From DASRHD01 sp035485575 (GTDB lineage: Bacteria > Verrucomicrobiota > Verrucomicrobiia > Opitutales > Opitutaceae): a stretch of DNA of 64,000 nucleotides. The notes beneath the pieces were generated by a model. It saw only the letters and a list, made by a program, of their open reading frames with translations, was not told where the DNA came from and made no database searches. The translations under genes and the position numbers were made by a program. The stretch spans positions 62,001 to 126,000 of the forward strand of contig DATHNW010000010.1 of the NCBI GenBank assembly GCA_035485575.1, given 5' to 3'. This document shows, in pieces, positions 8,065-17,088 of the stretch; position 1 is the stretch's first letter, and every line of letters begins with the position of its first letter.

Positions 8065-10062
8065 CTAGGATTTGAACACGGGCAGATTTTGTGCAGACCG
8101 GGCATGCGACATGTAATGCTCATCGATCGAAACCGGAGTGAGCGGGAAAACCGGGCGGCGGAGGCGCTTTGAACTGACGCGCTCCAATTCCATCGCCACA
8201 TAATAATTATGGCGCACGAAGCGCAGGAAGTCGGCCCGGCTGAGCGCGAGGCAGAGTGTGTCCTCGCGGGCGATGAGGGAGGCGGTGGCCACGCCGTTTT
8301 GCAGCAGGCTGATTTCGCCAAAATATCCGCCCCGGCGGATTTTCCCGACGCGCTTGGAGCCGCGCATGGCCTGCACGCTTCCTTCATATATTATGTAGAA
8401 GGCCTGGACGGAATCGCCTTCCCGGACGACGAGATCGCCTTCCTTGTATTTGACGACATGTGAAAGCTGGGCAAACCGGGCGGTGGCTTGGTGCCCCCAA
8501 TGGGTGCACAGCGGGAGGCGCCCAAGAAAGGCCAGCTTGTGAGTGAGGTTATAGACCAGCTCGGCCCCGAGCCCGGTCACGACCAGCCGTTCAAAATCGG
8601 CCATGGGCAGCACGAGCGCGAAAAGAGGTGTCTTGCTCCGGACCTCCAGCTGCGTATTGCGGCTGTCCACACTGTCGTTGGTCCCGAAGATCTCTCCTTC
8701 CGACAGATAAAAGGCGAAAGCTTTCCGGCCCGATTTGAGCCGGCGATAGACGGCCGCGGAACCGGATGCAATGAGCCCCACCTGGGTGGGTGCTTCATCA
8801 AAGGAAATAATCGTTCTCCATGCCTTGACGGTGAGCGGGCGAAACAAGCTGGTCAGCTCCGTCTGGGTTTCCGCATCCAGGCGCCGGAGCAGCGCGCTTT
8901 TGGCGATGGCCTGCCGGAGGGTGGCATCCATGTAGGTCGGCTCCGCGCTGGCATGCCAGCGCCGCCAGCGCCGCTGCCAGCGGCTGGCAAACGAGCGGAC
9001 ACTCAAGCGCATGGTCTGCCAGAATTCATGCATGCACCATCCGCAGCCGCCCAGGACCACGGCTCCCAACAAATACGGGAGGCTCTTCCGCCAATAGCTG
9101 ATATCGGAAAGCGTCGTTCGGAGTGAAAGATGAAAAAGGCTGAAAACGACCGTTGCCGCCAGCAGTGCCCAGCCTATGCCGAGCACGAGTTCCACCGCGC
9201 TCGAGCGCCAGTCAAGCTGCCGCCGGATGATCTGCAGCCGTCTTCCGGGCTCATGGTTGAGCGTGAACAACAAATTGTGATCGACATCCAGCCACGGGCG
9301 TCGCCGTACAAACGCCGCGATCTGGCCAAATAGGCCCCGGACCGGGCGGATGGCAACAAACAGCCCGATGATGGGAAACAGGCTCCAGCTCTTTCCCATG
9401 AAGAGCGCGATGGCCGTAATAATTGCAGACGGAGCCACGCGGCCGAACCAAGCGGCCAGCTGTGTGGCGGGGTCGGCCATGCATACATCGCGCAGATCAA
9501 GGGCGAAATGGGGCACAAGCGTCTGCCAGTACAGGTGAGGCCGGTAGACTTCGTTGCCGCTGGCGCGCAGCACGGAGGCCGCCATGGCATAGCCCGCGCT
9601 CAACCCGGCGCATATGGCCAGCCAGCCCCATGCGAAGTCATGCCATCCGATTGGATTTGGCACCGGACGCAGGATCATGGCGGCGATCGCGGTGAGCAGG
9701 GCGGCGATGGAAAAGCTCAGCGTGAGATGGGCGGGGAGCGGGATGAACCACCGCACGGCGTTGCGGCGGAAGGGCACGTTTTGCCCCTCATGCAGGATGC
9801 CGGCCCGATGGGCCTTGAGCACCACCTCATAAAATTCACTGAGGGCGGGACAAGTGCGTTCCTGGATCATCCGGCCCAGCACATCTGGCACGCTGGACGG
9901 CTCCATGAATTCCTGCACCACCGCCCATTGCTGGGGCGTGACGGTCAAATAGGTCTGGGCCGGGACATTCTTTACGACGAAAGCCCCCTTGTAGCTGCGT
10001 CCAAAACGCAAATCCCGATTCAGGGACAGCTTCTCAGCGGTGAGTAACAGAGTTTCGTTCAT
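8065..10062 (-). CDS. PqqD-like / degenerate M50-type membrane / tandem cNMP-domain protein
   Basis: This 665-residue protein has three parts. Residues about 15-92 resemble the PqqD-like winged domain found at the front of YydH-type M50 peptidases. Residues about 112-350 hold about six hydrophobic segments that align by pattern with the M50 core (LSAGYAMAASVLRASGNEV, FALDLRDVCMADPATQLAAWFGRVAP), but LSAGYA (154-159) replaces the zinc motif HExxH, so it is probably not a protease. Residues about 385-640 form two CRP-type cyclic-nucleotide-binding folds. The second has a phosphate cassette (GGYFGEISLLQNG, 578-590) but Thr593 where the phosphate-binding Arg is expected. It lies 27 bp after a receiver-domain gene. 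A membrane signalling role is inferred. Confidence 0.75.
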   Translation of the reverse strand: MNETLLLTAEKLSLNRDLRFGRSYKGAFVVKNVPAQTYLTVTPQQWAVVQEFMEPSSVPDVLGRMIQERTCPALSEFYEVVLKAHRAGILHEGQNVPFRRNAVRWFIPLPAHLTLSFSIAALLTAIAAMILRPVPNPIGWHDFAWGWLAICAGLSAGYAMAASVLRASGNEVYRPHLYWQTLVPHFALDLRDVCMADPATQLAAWFGRVAPSAIITAIALFMGKSWSLFPIIGLFVAIRPVRGLFGQIAAFVRRRPWLDVDHNLLFTLNHEPGRRLQIIRRQLDWRSSAVELVLGIGWALLAATVVFSLFHLSLRTTLSDISYWRKSLPYLLGAVVLGGCGWCMHEFWQTMRLSVRSFASRWQRRWRRWHASAEPTYMDATLRQAIAKSALLRRLDAETQTELTSLFRPLTVKAWRTIISFDEAPTQVGLIASGSAAVYRRLKSGRKAFAFYLSEGEIFGTNDSVDSRNTQLEVRSKTPLFALVLPMADFERLVVTGLGAELVYNLTHKLAFLGRLPLCTHWGHQATARFAQLSHVVKYKEGDLVVREGDSVQAFYIIYEGSVQAMRGSKRVGKIRRGGYFGEISLLQNGVATASLIAREDTLCLALSRADFLRFVRHNYYVAMELERVSSKRLRRPVFPLTPVSIDEHYMSHARSAQNLPVFKS

Positions 10063-10089
10063 CAGACGAAGACGGATGAGCTTGCAGCT

Positions 10090-10461
10090 CTATCCCAAGA
10101 TCGAACGTACGGTCTCGAGCAGCTGCGTGCTTTCAAACGGCTTTGGCAGAAAGGAAAAATTGGCCTCCTCGGTGACCCATTGAGTGTCCTCATTGATATG
10201 GCTGCTGAGCAAAACGATTGACAGGTTCGGAGACCGTTTCCGCAGATGCCGTGCCAATGTGATGCCATCTGTCCCGCCAGGCATGACCACATCGGACAAA
10301 ACGACGCCGATCTCATCCTTGTGGAGCTGCCACTCGGTCAAGGCGGTGTCGCCCGACTCGGCTTCATAAACCGTATAGCCGTGCTGGCGGAGAATATCGA
10401 CCACGATGCTCCGGATTGCCACGGAGTCATCGACAACAAGAACAGCGCGTGATGTATTCAA
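10090..10461 (-). CDS. Stand-alone response regulator receiver domain
   Basis: This single CheY-like domain of about 123 residues has the acidic pair VVDD, phosphoacceptor Asp in VVLSDVVMPGG, Ser in VLLSSH and Lys in FLPKPF. No output domain follows. The frame stays open upstream to 10731, but that part has no Met and no receiver homology. I therefore place the start at a TTG (10459-10461) just before LNTSRAVLVV. It sits immediately upstream of the membrane cNMP-domain gene on the same strand, probably cotranscribed. No histidine kinase is visible nearby, so the partner kinase is unknown. Confidence 0.8.
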   Translation of the reverse strand: MNTSRAVLVVDDSVAIRSIVVDILRQHGYTVYEAESGDTALTEWQLHKDEIGVVLSDVVMPGGTDGITLARHLRKRSPNLSIVLLSSHINEDTQWVTEEANFSFLPKPFESTQLLETVRSILG

Positions 10462-10791
10462 GGAAATGGTTAAGTGTTTGGCAGAGCAATGGATGAATAT
10501 CTGGAACCAGGAACAGCCAGCATAGAGACGCGACCCGAAGCGCAGCAACGCAATTTTGGTAATTTCGCAAGGCCCTTTACTGCCATTGCCTTGCTTTTCC
10601 GATTCAGTGTGTTTTGAGGGTCTGTTGTTCCGGCCAATAGGGAAACCCGGTTGATGCAACCGGCCTCCACGGGTGGAAATACGGCATTGACACCCCCCTT
10701 GGCGTGTGGGAATTGGTCGGGCTCCGCTCAAAATTTTTGCACGCCAAAACCGGGCGCCCTGTCCCTTAAAATCTTACAACGACTCATTCCC
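10462..10791. other. Divergent intergenic region between receiver gene and rplI
   Basis: This 330-bp divergent spacer must hold promoters for both directions. A perfect TTGACA lies at 10687-10692 facing rplI, but no good -10 box stands 16-18 bp downstream. No hairpin, RNA gene or short coding frame stood out. Confidence 0.4.
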
Positions 10792-11331
10792 ATGGCTCAC
10801 AGTGAAATCCTCCTCCTCAAGCCCGTCGACAGCCTCGGTGGCGAAGGCGATCAGGTCAAAGTCCGCGCCGGCTACGCCCGCAACTTTTTGCTCCCGCGCA
10901 AATTCGCTGTTCCGCTGACGCGCGCCAACCGCAAGCAGATCGACGCGCTCAAGCAGCGCCGCGCCGAGCGCGAAGCGCACGAGCTTTCCGGTGCGCAGGA
11001 GCTTGCCAAGAAACTTGAAAAGGCCTCGCTCGCTTTCGCGGTGAAGACCGGCGACGGCGGCAAGATGTTCGGTGCCATCACGGCCAACGACCTGCACGAC
11101 AAGCTCACCGGCGCCGGATTTGTGATCGAGAAGAAACGCATCCACCTGCACACCCCGGTGAAGACCCTCGGCCAGCACACCGTCAAAATCAAGCTGCACG
11201 CCGACGTCACCGTCGAACTCGCGTTCGACGTCGTCTCGGAAAATCCCATCGAGGTGGTAGCGCCGGCCGAACCCGCGAAGGAAGAGCGGCCCGCCCGGAC
11301 GGAAAAGCGCACCAAGCCGGCGAAAGCCTGA
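10792..11331 (+). CDS. rplI: 50S ribosomal protein L9
   Basis: This 179-residue protein begins MAHSEILLLKPVDSLGGEGDQ, followed by VKVRAGYARNFLLPRKFAV, the N-terminal L9 signature. A connecting helix follows (residues about 45-80), then the C-terminal domain (about 85-155) with LTGAGFVIEKKRI. The ATG at 10792 is chosen because homology begins exactly there; the upstream in-frame extension is unrelated. A Lys/Glu/Pro-rich tail (about 157-179) exceeds the usual 148-150 residues of L9. L9 binds 23S rRNA at the base of the L1 stalk. dnaB follows after an intrinsic terminator, the common rplI-dnaB order. Confidence 0.95.
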   Translation: MAHSEILLLKPVDSLGGEGDQVKVRAGYARNFLLPRKFAVPLTRANRKQIDALKQRRAEREAHELSGAQELAKKLEKASLAFAVKTGDGGKMFGAITANDLHDKLTGAGFVIEKKRIHLHTPVKTLGQHTVKIKLHADVTVELAFDVVSENPIEVVAPAEPAKEERPARTEKRTKPAKA

Positions 11332-11356
11332 ACTGCCGCCACGTTCCTGAAATACC

Positions 11357-11388
11357 GGCCGCGCGAACCCGCGCGGCCTTTTTGTTTT
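11357..11388 (+). terminator. Rho-independent terminator after rplI
   Basis: An 8-bp GC stem (GGCCGCGC, 11357-11364, with GCGCGGCC, 11371-11378) has a 6-nt loop and is followed by TTTTTGTTTT. It separates rplI from dnaB, which therefore probably has its own promoter in the AT-rich 11395-11460 stretch. Confidence 0.9.
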
Positions 11389-11462
11389 GGGAAAACTTTG
11401 CGAACAAGTTTTTGAGAATAATTTCTGATTAACTCTTCTATTGCTTTCAGAGCATCCGCTCT

Positions 11463-12881
11463 GTGCTCTCAACGCCTCAGATGGTCGAAGACATAGTCCA
11501 GCAATCCCGCCGCCCGCGCGCCCATGGCGAGGCCGCCGCGCCGGTGGCTGGCCGGGCTCCGCCGCATTCTCCCGAGGCCGAGCAGTACCTGCTCGCGTGC
11601 TGTCTGCTTGACGGATCCGACACCATTGCGCGCTGCCTTGAGGCCAGGCTTCTGCCGGCGGCGTTTTACTCGTCGGCCAACCGGATCATCTACGAAAAAC
11701 TTTGCGAGATTTACCAGAAGAGCCCGCCGGTCGAGCTCGCCGTGCTGGCCGAGGAGCTGAAGACCGCGCAGCAGCTCGACGCCGTCGGCGGTTACGCCTA
11801 CCTCACGCAGATCAGCGCCAGCATCCCCACGACCGCGCAGGCGGTTTATTTTCTGGAAAAAGTCCGCGAGCTTTACCTGCTGCGCGAGCTCATCAAGGTC
11901 GCGACCGGTGCGGTCGAGCAGGCGTTCAATTACCAGGGCGGCCTGGAGGAGTTCGTCGACAAAGTTGAGCAGGACATCTTCAGCGTCACGCAGGCGCGCA
12001 TCAGCGACGCGGCCAAGCCGATGAAGGAGCCCACGCGCGAGGCCATGAACGTCATCACGAAAATGATGATGAAAAAAGGCGAGCTCACCGGCGTGGCCTC
12101 GGGCTACAAGGACCTCGACAACCTCACGTGGGGCTTTCAGCGGCAGGAAATGATCGTGCTCGCCGCCCGTCCATCGATGGGCAAGACCAGCCTCGCGCTC
12201 AACGTGGCCGAGGCCGCCTCGATGCCGAAGCGGGGCGAGCCGGTGGCCACGCTGATCTTTTCGCTCGAAATGAGCGCGTCGCAGCTCGCGCTGCGCATGC
12301 TCTGCGCCCGCGCCAAGGTCAATATGAAGCTCCTGCGCGACGGCCTGCTCTCGAAAAACGGCGAGGAGCAGTCGCGCCTCCTCCATGTCGCGGACGAATT
12401 TTCCAAGGCGCCGCTCTTTGTCGACGACTCCAGCCACCTTTCCATCATGGAGCTGCGGGCCAAGGCCCGCCGCGTGCACGCGCGCCACAAGCTAGGCTTC
12501 ATCATCGTCGACTACCTGCAGCTCATCAGCCCGACCGACTCCAAGGTGCCGCGCGAGCAGCAGGTGGCGGAGGCTTCCCGCGGATTAAAAGCACTGGCGA
12601 AGGAACTCGACGTGCCCGTGCTTGTATTAAGTCAGTTGAACCGCTCGTCCGAAAAGGAAAACCGCGTGCCGAGATTGTCGGATTTGCGTGAATCCGGGTC
12701 GATCGAGCAGGATGCCGACGTCGTACTCATGCTTGCCCGCCCCAAGGATTCCGATGAAAACTACCAAGTCGCCACCGATTTGGCCGACTTAATCGTTGCC
12801 AAGCAGCGCAATGGGCCGGTAGGAGAATTGAAGCTTACCTTCTTAAGAGACATCACACGCTTTGAAAACCACACTCCGTAA
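11463..12881 (+). CDS. dnaB: Replicative DNA helicase DnaB
   Basis: This hexameric fork helicase has 472 residues if the GTG at 11463 is used, or 466 from the ATG at 11481; there is no clear ribosome site to decide. The N-terminal DnaB domain (about 34-140) begins PPHSPEAEQYLLACCL. The RecA-like ATPase follows with Walker A at 235-242 (ARPSMGKT), Walker B near 350 (FIIVDYLQLI) and the QLNRSSEKE and DLRESGSIEQDADVV motifs. No intein is present. Its 3' end overlaps the start of bamA by 20 bp, suggesting translational coupling. Confidence 0.96.
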   Translation: MLSTPQMVEDIVQQSRRPRAHGEAAAPVAGRAPPHSPEAEQYLLACCLLDGSDTIARCLEARLLPAAFYSSANRIIYEKLCEIYQKSPPVELAVLAEELKTAQQLDAVGGYAYLTQISASIPTTAQAVYFLEKVRELYLLRELIKVATGAVEQAFNYQGGLEEFVDKVEQDIFSVTQARISDAAKPMKEPTREAMNVITKMMMKKGELTGVASGYKDLDNLTWGFQRQEMIVLAARPSMGKTSLALNVAEAASMPKRGEPVATLIFSLEMSASQLALRMLCARAKVNMKLLRDGLLSKNGEEQSRLLHVADEFSKAPLFVDDSSHLSIMELRAKARRVHARHKLGFIIVDYLQLISPTDSKVPREQQVAEASRGLKALAKELDVPVLVLSQLNRSSEKENRVPRLSDLRESGSIEQDADVVLMLARPKDSDENYQVATDLADLIVAKQRNGPVGELKLTFLRDITRFENHTP

Positions 12882-15225
12882 CCCAGTGCGCGGGGCCGCG
12901 CGATTTTTGTTTGCATTCTGGCTTCTGGCCGCATGGGCGTTTCGGGGTGAAGCGCAGGTGCCGGGCGAGGCGCCGCAGGCCACCTACAAGGCCGGGACCA
13001 TCACGGTCAAATTTGTCGGCGCCGCCAATGTGGACGAGCAGGTCATCCGGGCCAACATGCAGGTGCATGAAGGCAGCCCGTTCGACGAGGCCATGATCGA
13101 TCGTGACATCCGCTCGCTCTACAAGACCGGCCTTTTCGAATACATCGAGGTGAAGCGTGAGAGCGAGGCCGACGGCAGCACCGTCGACCTGGTGGTCGAG
13201 GTCACGCCCAAATACCGCGTGCTCTCCGTCCGGTACGATGGAAACAAGAAGGTCACCTGGCATACGCTCGAAAAACAGGTCAAGACCAAGAACGGGGCCA
13301 CGCTCGACGAGCGCCAGGTCAAGGAGGACTCGGAAAAGCTCCACGACTATTACGAGAAGCACGGCTACAACCAGGCCACGGTCACCTACGAAATCAAACG
13401 CGACCGCAATACCGGCCTGGGCACGGTCATCTTCAAGATCCATGAGGGCAACAAGGTTCATATTTCCGACGTCCGTTTCATCGGCAACCAGCACATTGCC
13501 GCCCGCAAGCTCCGCGGCCAGATGGAGACCCGCCGCTACCACTGGCTTTACTCCTGGCTCACCGGCAGCGGCCGCATGAAGGAAGACCAGTTTCAGGACG
13601 ACCTCGACAAGCTGCGCGATTACTATCGCGACCAGGGCTATCTCGACGTCGACATCCCGCAGGAAAAAGTCATCTTCGACTATCCTTCATCGAACCGGCT
13701 GGTGATCACGATTCAAGTCAGCGAAGGCCGCCAGTACCATATCGGCTCCATTTCCTTTTCGGGCAACAAAATCTATCCCTCCCGTATTCTCCGCCTCGCG
13801 CTCAGACAGAAGCCCGGGATGGTCTTCTCGCCCTCCAAGCTCGACAAGGATGTCGAGACGATGGAGGACTTCTACGGGCGTGATGGCTATCTCGAGACCC
13901 GCGTGCGCCTGGTGCGCAAGCCGAACATCTCCACCGGCAACATCGACATCGAGTACCAGATTGAGGAAAGCGAAAAGTTTTACGTCGAATCGATCAAGGT
14001 CGAGGGCAATGCCAAGACGAAAAGCCCCGTCATCCTCCGCGAGCTTCTGCTCGGCCCGGGCGATGTGTTCGACACCGTGCGCATGAAAATCAGCAAGCAG
14101 CGCCTTGATAACACGCGCTTTTTTGACGACGTCAACGTCACGCCCGAAAGCACCAACATCCCCCAGCGCCGCGACCTGAAGGTCTCCGTCAAGGAAGCCC
14201 GCACCGGCCAGCTCGAGTTTGGCGCCGGCTTCAATTCCCTCGAAAAAGCCTCGGTGTATGTGCAGCTCTCGCAGAGCAACTTCGATCTTTCCAACAGCCA
14301 TTCCCTGTTCCAGGGCGCCGGGCAGAAATTCCGCATCCGCCTTGAGGTCGGCACGGAATTCAATGATGCCGTCATCTCCTTCGAGGAACCCTGGCTCTTT
14401 CAACGCCAGCTCGATCTTGGCTTCGAACTTTTCCGCACCAGTTCCGATTACCAGAGTTCGTTTTACGATGAGGTCGACACCGGCATCGAGGTTTACCTCC
14501 GCAAGCGGCTTTTCGAACTGGTCGATGCGCAACTGTCTTATACCTACGATATTATTAATATCAATAATGTCGCCCCGGATGCCTCGCCCATCATCCAGTC
14601 CTTTGCCGGCTCGACCAAGGAATCCAAGGTCGGCCTCCAATTCGTCCGTGATACGCGCGACAAGAACATCAACACCACCAACGGCAATCGCGTCGAATTT
14701 GATACCACGCTCGCCAGCAGTGCGCTCGGTGGAAACGTGGATTACTACAGCCTGGAATTTCGCGGGGCTCAGTTTTATCCCGTTTTCGAGGCGCAAACCC
14801 AGGTGCTCAGCGTCATCATGCACGGCGGCATCATCCAGAATTATGGCGACACCAAGGTGGTGCCCTATTTCGACCGCTTTTTCCTCGGCGGCCCCTACAC
14901 CCTGCGCGGCTTCGAGTACCGTGCGGTGGGCCCGAAGGACAACAATGAGGAGCCCATCGGCGGCAAATCCTACGGCATGCTCAGCCTGGAGTACTCCGTC
15001 GAGGTCGTGAACCCCATTCGCGTTGCCTTCTTTTACGACGGCGGTTTTGTCAACAAGGGCTCCTTCGACTTCAATCCCGGCTCTTACAATGATGATTTCG
15101 GCTTTGGCATCCGCATGTCGGTCCTCGGCGCCCCCCTCAGCCTTGATTATGGCATCCCGATCCGCGGCGACATAAACAACAAGCAGGGCGGACAGTTTAA
15201 CTTTTCCTTTGGAACACGTTTCTGA
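12862..15225 (+). CDS. bamA: Outer membrane protein assembly factor BamA
   Basis: This 787-residue protein is the core of the BAM complex, inserting beta-barrel proteins into the outer membrane. A signal peptide (about 1-31) precedes five POTRA-like repeats (about 40-440), with landmarks such as GTVIFKIHEGNKVHISDVRF and YHIGSISFSGNKIY. An Omp85 barrel follows to the end, with the conserved LRGF element near residue 681 and a C-terminal Phe (FSFGTRF). The start is a TTG at 12862 inside the end of dnaB; it is the only position that gives an intact signal peptide. skp and lpxD follow, the classical order. Confidence 0.95.
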   Translation: MKTTLRNPVRGAARFLFAFWLLAAWAFRGEAQVPGEAPQATYKAGTITVKFVGAANVDEQVIRANMQVHEGSPFDEAMIDRDIRSLYKTGLFEYIEVKRESEADGSTVDLVVEVTPKYRVLSVRYDGNKKVTWHTLEKQVKTKNGATLDERQVKEDSEKLHDYYEKHGYNQATVTYEIKRDRNTGLGTVIFKIHEGNKVHISDVRFIGNQHIAARKLRGQMETRRYHWLYSWLTGSGRMKEDQFQDDLDKLRDYYRDQGYLDVDIPQEKVIFDYPSSNRLVITIQVSEGRQYHIGSISFSGNKIYPSRILRLALRQKPGMVFSPSKLDKDVETMEDFYGRDGYLETRVRLVRKPNISTGNIDIEYQIEESEKFYVESIKVEGNAKTKSPVILRELLLGPGDVFDTVRMKISKQRLDNTRFFDDVNVTPESTNIPQRRDLKVSVKEARTGQLEFGAGFNSLEKASVYVQLSQSNFDLSNSHSLFQGAGQKFRIRLEVGTEFNDAVISFEEPWLFQRQLDLGFELFRTSSDYQSSFYDEVDTGIEVYLRKRLFELVDAQLSYTYDIININNVAPDASPIIQSFAGSTKESKVGLQFVRDTRDKNINTTNGNRVEFDTTLASSALGGNVDYYSLEFRGAQFYPVFEAQTQVLSVIMHGGIIQNYGDTKVVPYFDRFFLGGPYTLRGFEYRAVGPKDNNEEPIGGKSYGMLSLEYSVEVVNPIRVAFFYDGGFVNKGSFDFNPGSYNDDFGFGIRMSVLGAPLSLDYGIPIRGDINNKQGGQFNFSFGTRF

Positions 15226-15245
15226 TCCATGCAGTCCTTTGTCCT

Positions 15246-15917
15246 ATGAAAAAACTCCATTCCTTCCTCTTTGCGCTGGCGGCTTTTGCGGTTGTGGCGC
15301 TTCCCGCGTGGGCCCAGCCTGCGCCCAAGATCCTTGTGGTGGATATCGGCAAGGTCTTCGACAACCACTACGAAAGACAGGAGAAGCAGGCCCAGCTCTC
15401 CAATGACGAGCAAAAGGCCGAGCAGGAGATGGAGCAGCTGGTCAAGCAGGGCAACGACCTCGTCGATCAATACAAGGATCTGGTCGATCAGTCCAAGAAT
15501 CCCGCGCTGACGCCCGAGGCCCGCGCCAAGGCGGACGACGACTCGAAGAAAAAAATGGAGGAGATCAACAACAAGAAAAATGAGCTGGATACCTTCAAGG
15601 CGAACACCCAGCGCGAGTTTCAGCAGCGCATCCAGAATGTCCGCGGCGTGCTCATCGATGAAATCAGCCGGACGGCTGCCGATATCGCCAAGCGCCATGG
15701 CGCGACGCTTCTTCTCGACAAATCCGGCGCCTCCATTTTCGGCGCCAATTTTCTCCTCTATTCGGATCCGGCTTATGACATCACCGACGAAGTGATCAAA
15801 GAGGTGAACAAGGACCATCCCATGCCTTCCGCTCCCAGCTCCAGCGCCGCTCCGGCTGCGCCTGCCGCTGACGGCCCCAAGGTCACTCTGCCCGGTCTCG
15901 CGCCAAAAACGCCATAA
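15246..15917 (+). CDS. skp: Periplasmic chaperone Skp/OmpH family
   Basis: This 223-residue protein has a signal peptide (about 1-24, ending AWAQP) and the Skp opening KILVVDIGKVFDNHY. A long charged coiled coil covers about 45-140, rich in Lys, Asp, Glu and Gln, and the C-terminal return segment contains TLLLDKSGASIFGAN. Skp trimers hold unfolded outer-membrane proteins on their way to BamA. It is longer than the usual 160 residues because of an insertion in the coil and an Ala/Pro/Ser-rich tail. It lies 20 bp after bamA and is followed by a terminator. Confidence 0.9.
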   Translation: MKKLHSFLFALAAFAVVALPAWAQPAPKILVVDIGKVFDNHYERQEKQAQLSNDEQKAEQEMEQLVKQGNDLVDQYKDLVDQSKNPALTPEARAKADDDSKKKMEEINNKKNELDTFKANTQREFQQRIQNVRGVLIDEISRTAADIAKRHGATLLLDKSGASIFGANFLLYSDPAYDITDEVIKEVNKDHPMPSAPSSSAAPAAPAADGPKVTLPGLAPKTP

Positions 15918-15935
15918 AAGCCGAGGTTTTTCCCG

Positions 15936-15964
15936 GCCCCGCTCACTGGAGCGGGGCTTTTTGT
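15936..15964 (+). terminator. Rho-independent terminator after skp
   Basis: A 9-bp perfect stem (GCCCCGCTC, 15936-15944, with GAGCGGGGC, 15949-15957) has a 4-nt loop and is followed by TTTTTGTT. It ends the dnaB-bamA-skp transcript, so lpxD 53 bp further on may be read-through or separately transcribed. Confidence 0.9.
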
Positions 15965-16016
15965 TGCGTCGCTCACGCGTTGCGCCGCGCGGCAAAACCA
16001 CCCACGCTTCCCCCGC

Positions 16017-17066
16017 ATGCAGATCGCTTTCACCGTCGCCGAGCTTGTCGCACTGCTTCAGCCCCGTGCCACGCGCGGCGCCACCACCGAGACAATCCGC
16101 GGCATTGCCGCGCTGACCGCCGCCCAGCCCGGCGACCTTTCCTTTTTGGGCAACCCGAAATACAAGAAGGAGGTCGCGGCGAGCGTCGCTTCCGTCGTGC
16201 TGCTGCCCGTTGACTATGCCGGTGAACCGCGGGCCAATCAGCTTTTTTTCCTTGTTGAAAATCCCTCGGTCGCGCTCGCGCGCCTGTGCGCGCGCCTTGA
16301 GCAGCAACTGTGGCCCCGCCCCGCACCCGGCGTTCATGTCACGGCCCAGGTTGATCCCGGGGCACGTGTCGCGGCCACCGCCACCGTTGGTCCGCTTTGC
16401 ATTGTGGAGGCAGGCGCGGTGATCGGCGAACGTACCCACCTGCAGGCGCAAGTCTTCATTGGCCGCGGAGCAAGCATAGGTGACGATTGCTGGCTCATGC
16501 CCGGCGTCATGGTTGCGACCGAATGCCGGCTCGGCCGGCGCGTGCGCCTGCACGCTGGCGCCGTCATCGGTTCCGATGGGTTTGGCTACGAATTCGTCGC
16601 GGGCCGCCACGAAAAGGTCCCCCAGGTCGGCCAGGTTGTCGTTGAAGACGATGTCGAGATTGGCGCCAATACCACCATCGACCGGGCGCGCTTCAGCCGC
16701 ACCCTCATTGGCGAGGGCACCAAAATCGACAATCTCGTCCAGATCGCCCACAACGTGGTCATCGGCAAGCACTGCCTCATCTGTGCGCAGGCTGGAGTCT
16801 CCGGCAGCACCGTGGTCGGGGATTATGTCGTGCTGGGCGGCCAGGCCGGCCTCGCCGGCCACATCACCGTCGGGCGCGGTTCCAAAATCGACGGCCAGAC
16901 TGGCGTCAATTCCGATCTCGAGCCCGGCAGCTCGGCCAAGGGGACGCCTTGGCTGCCTTACCAGCTTGAGCAACGCATCAATGTCCTCCGTCCCCGGCTG
17001 CCCGAGCTCTTCCGCCGGGTGGATGCGCTGGAGGAACAGATAAAAAAATCTTCCGCCGCAACGTGA
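16017..17066 (+). CDS. lpxD: UDP-3-O-acylglucosamine N-acyltransferase LpxD
   Basis: This 349-residue enzyme adds the second acyl chain in lipid A synthesis. The N-terminal uridine-binding domain (about 1-100) contains GDLSFLGNPKY. It is followed by a left-handed beta-helix of hexapeptide repeats and a C-terminal helical segment. The catalytic His is H245 in IAHNVVIG. The IGSDGFGYEF and GANTTIDRA segments are diagnostic. Its presence shows the organism makes lipid A. prs begins 22 bp downstream. Confidence 0.95.
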   Translation: MQIAFTVAELVALLQPRATRGATTETIRGIAALTAAQPGDLSFLGNPKYKKEVAASVASVVLLPVDYAGEPRANQLFFLVENPSVALARLCARLEQQLWPRPAPGVHVTAQVDPGARVAATATVGPLCIVEAGAVIGERTHLQAQVFIGRGASIGDDCWLMPGVMVATECRLGRRVRLHAGAVIGSDGFGYEFVAGRHEKVPQVGQVVVEDDVEIGANTTIDRARFSRTLIGEGTKIDNLVQIAHNVVIGKHCLICAQAGVSGSTVVGDYVVLGGQAGLAGHITVGRGSKIDGQTGVNSDLEPGSSAKGTPWLPYQLEQRINVLRPRLPELFRRVDALEEQIKKSSAAT

Positions 17067-17088
17067 ACTCAGCAACCATGACGTCCGT

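Noticed and set aside
7448..8172. Three overlapping frames in the AT-rich island
   Set aside because: No recognisable domain, all overlap each other, and the region is rich in regulatory-type repeats.
10687..10715. Promoter with TTGACA for rplI
   Set aside because: No acceptable -10 box at 16-18 bp; reported only as part of the spacer entry.
13687..14823. 378-codon minus-strand frame
   Set aside because: It lies opposite bamA and has no homology; a typical shadow frame in GC-rich DNA.
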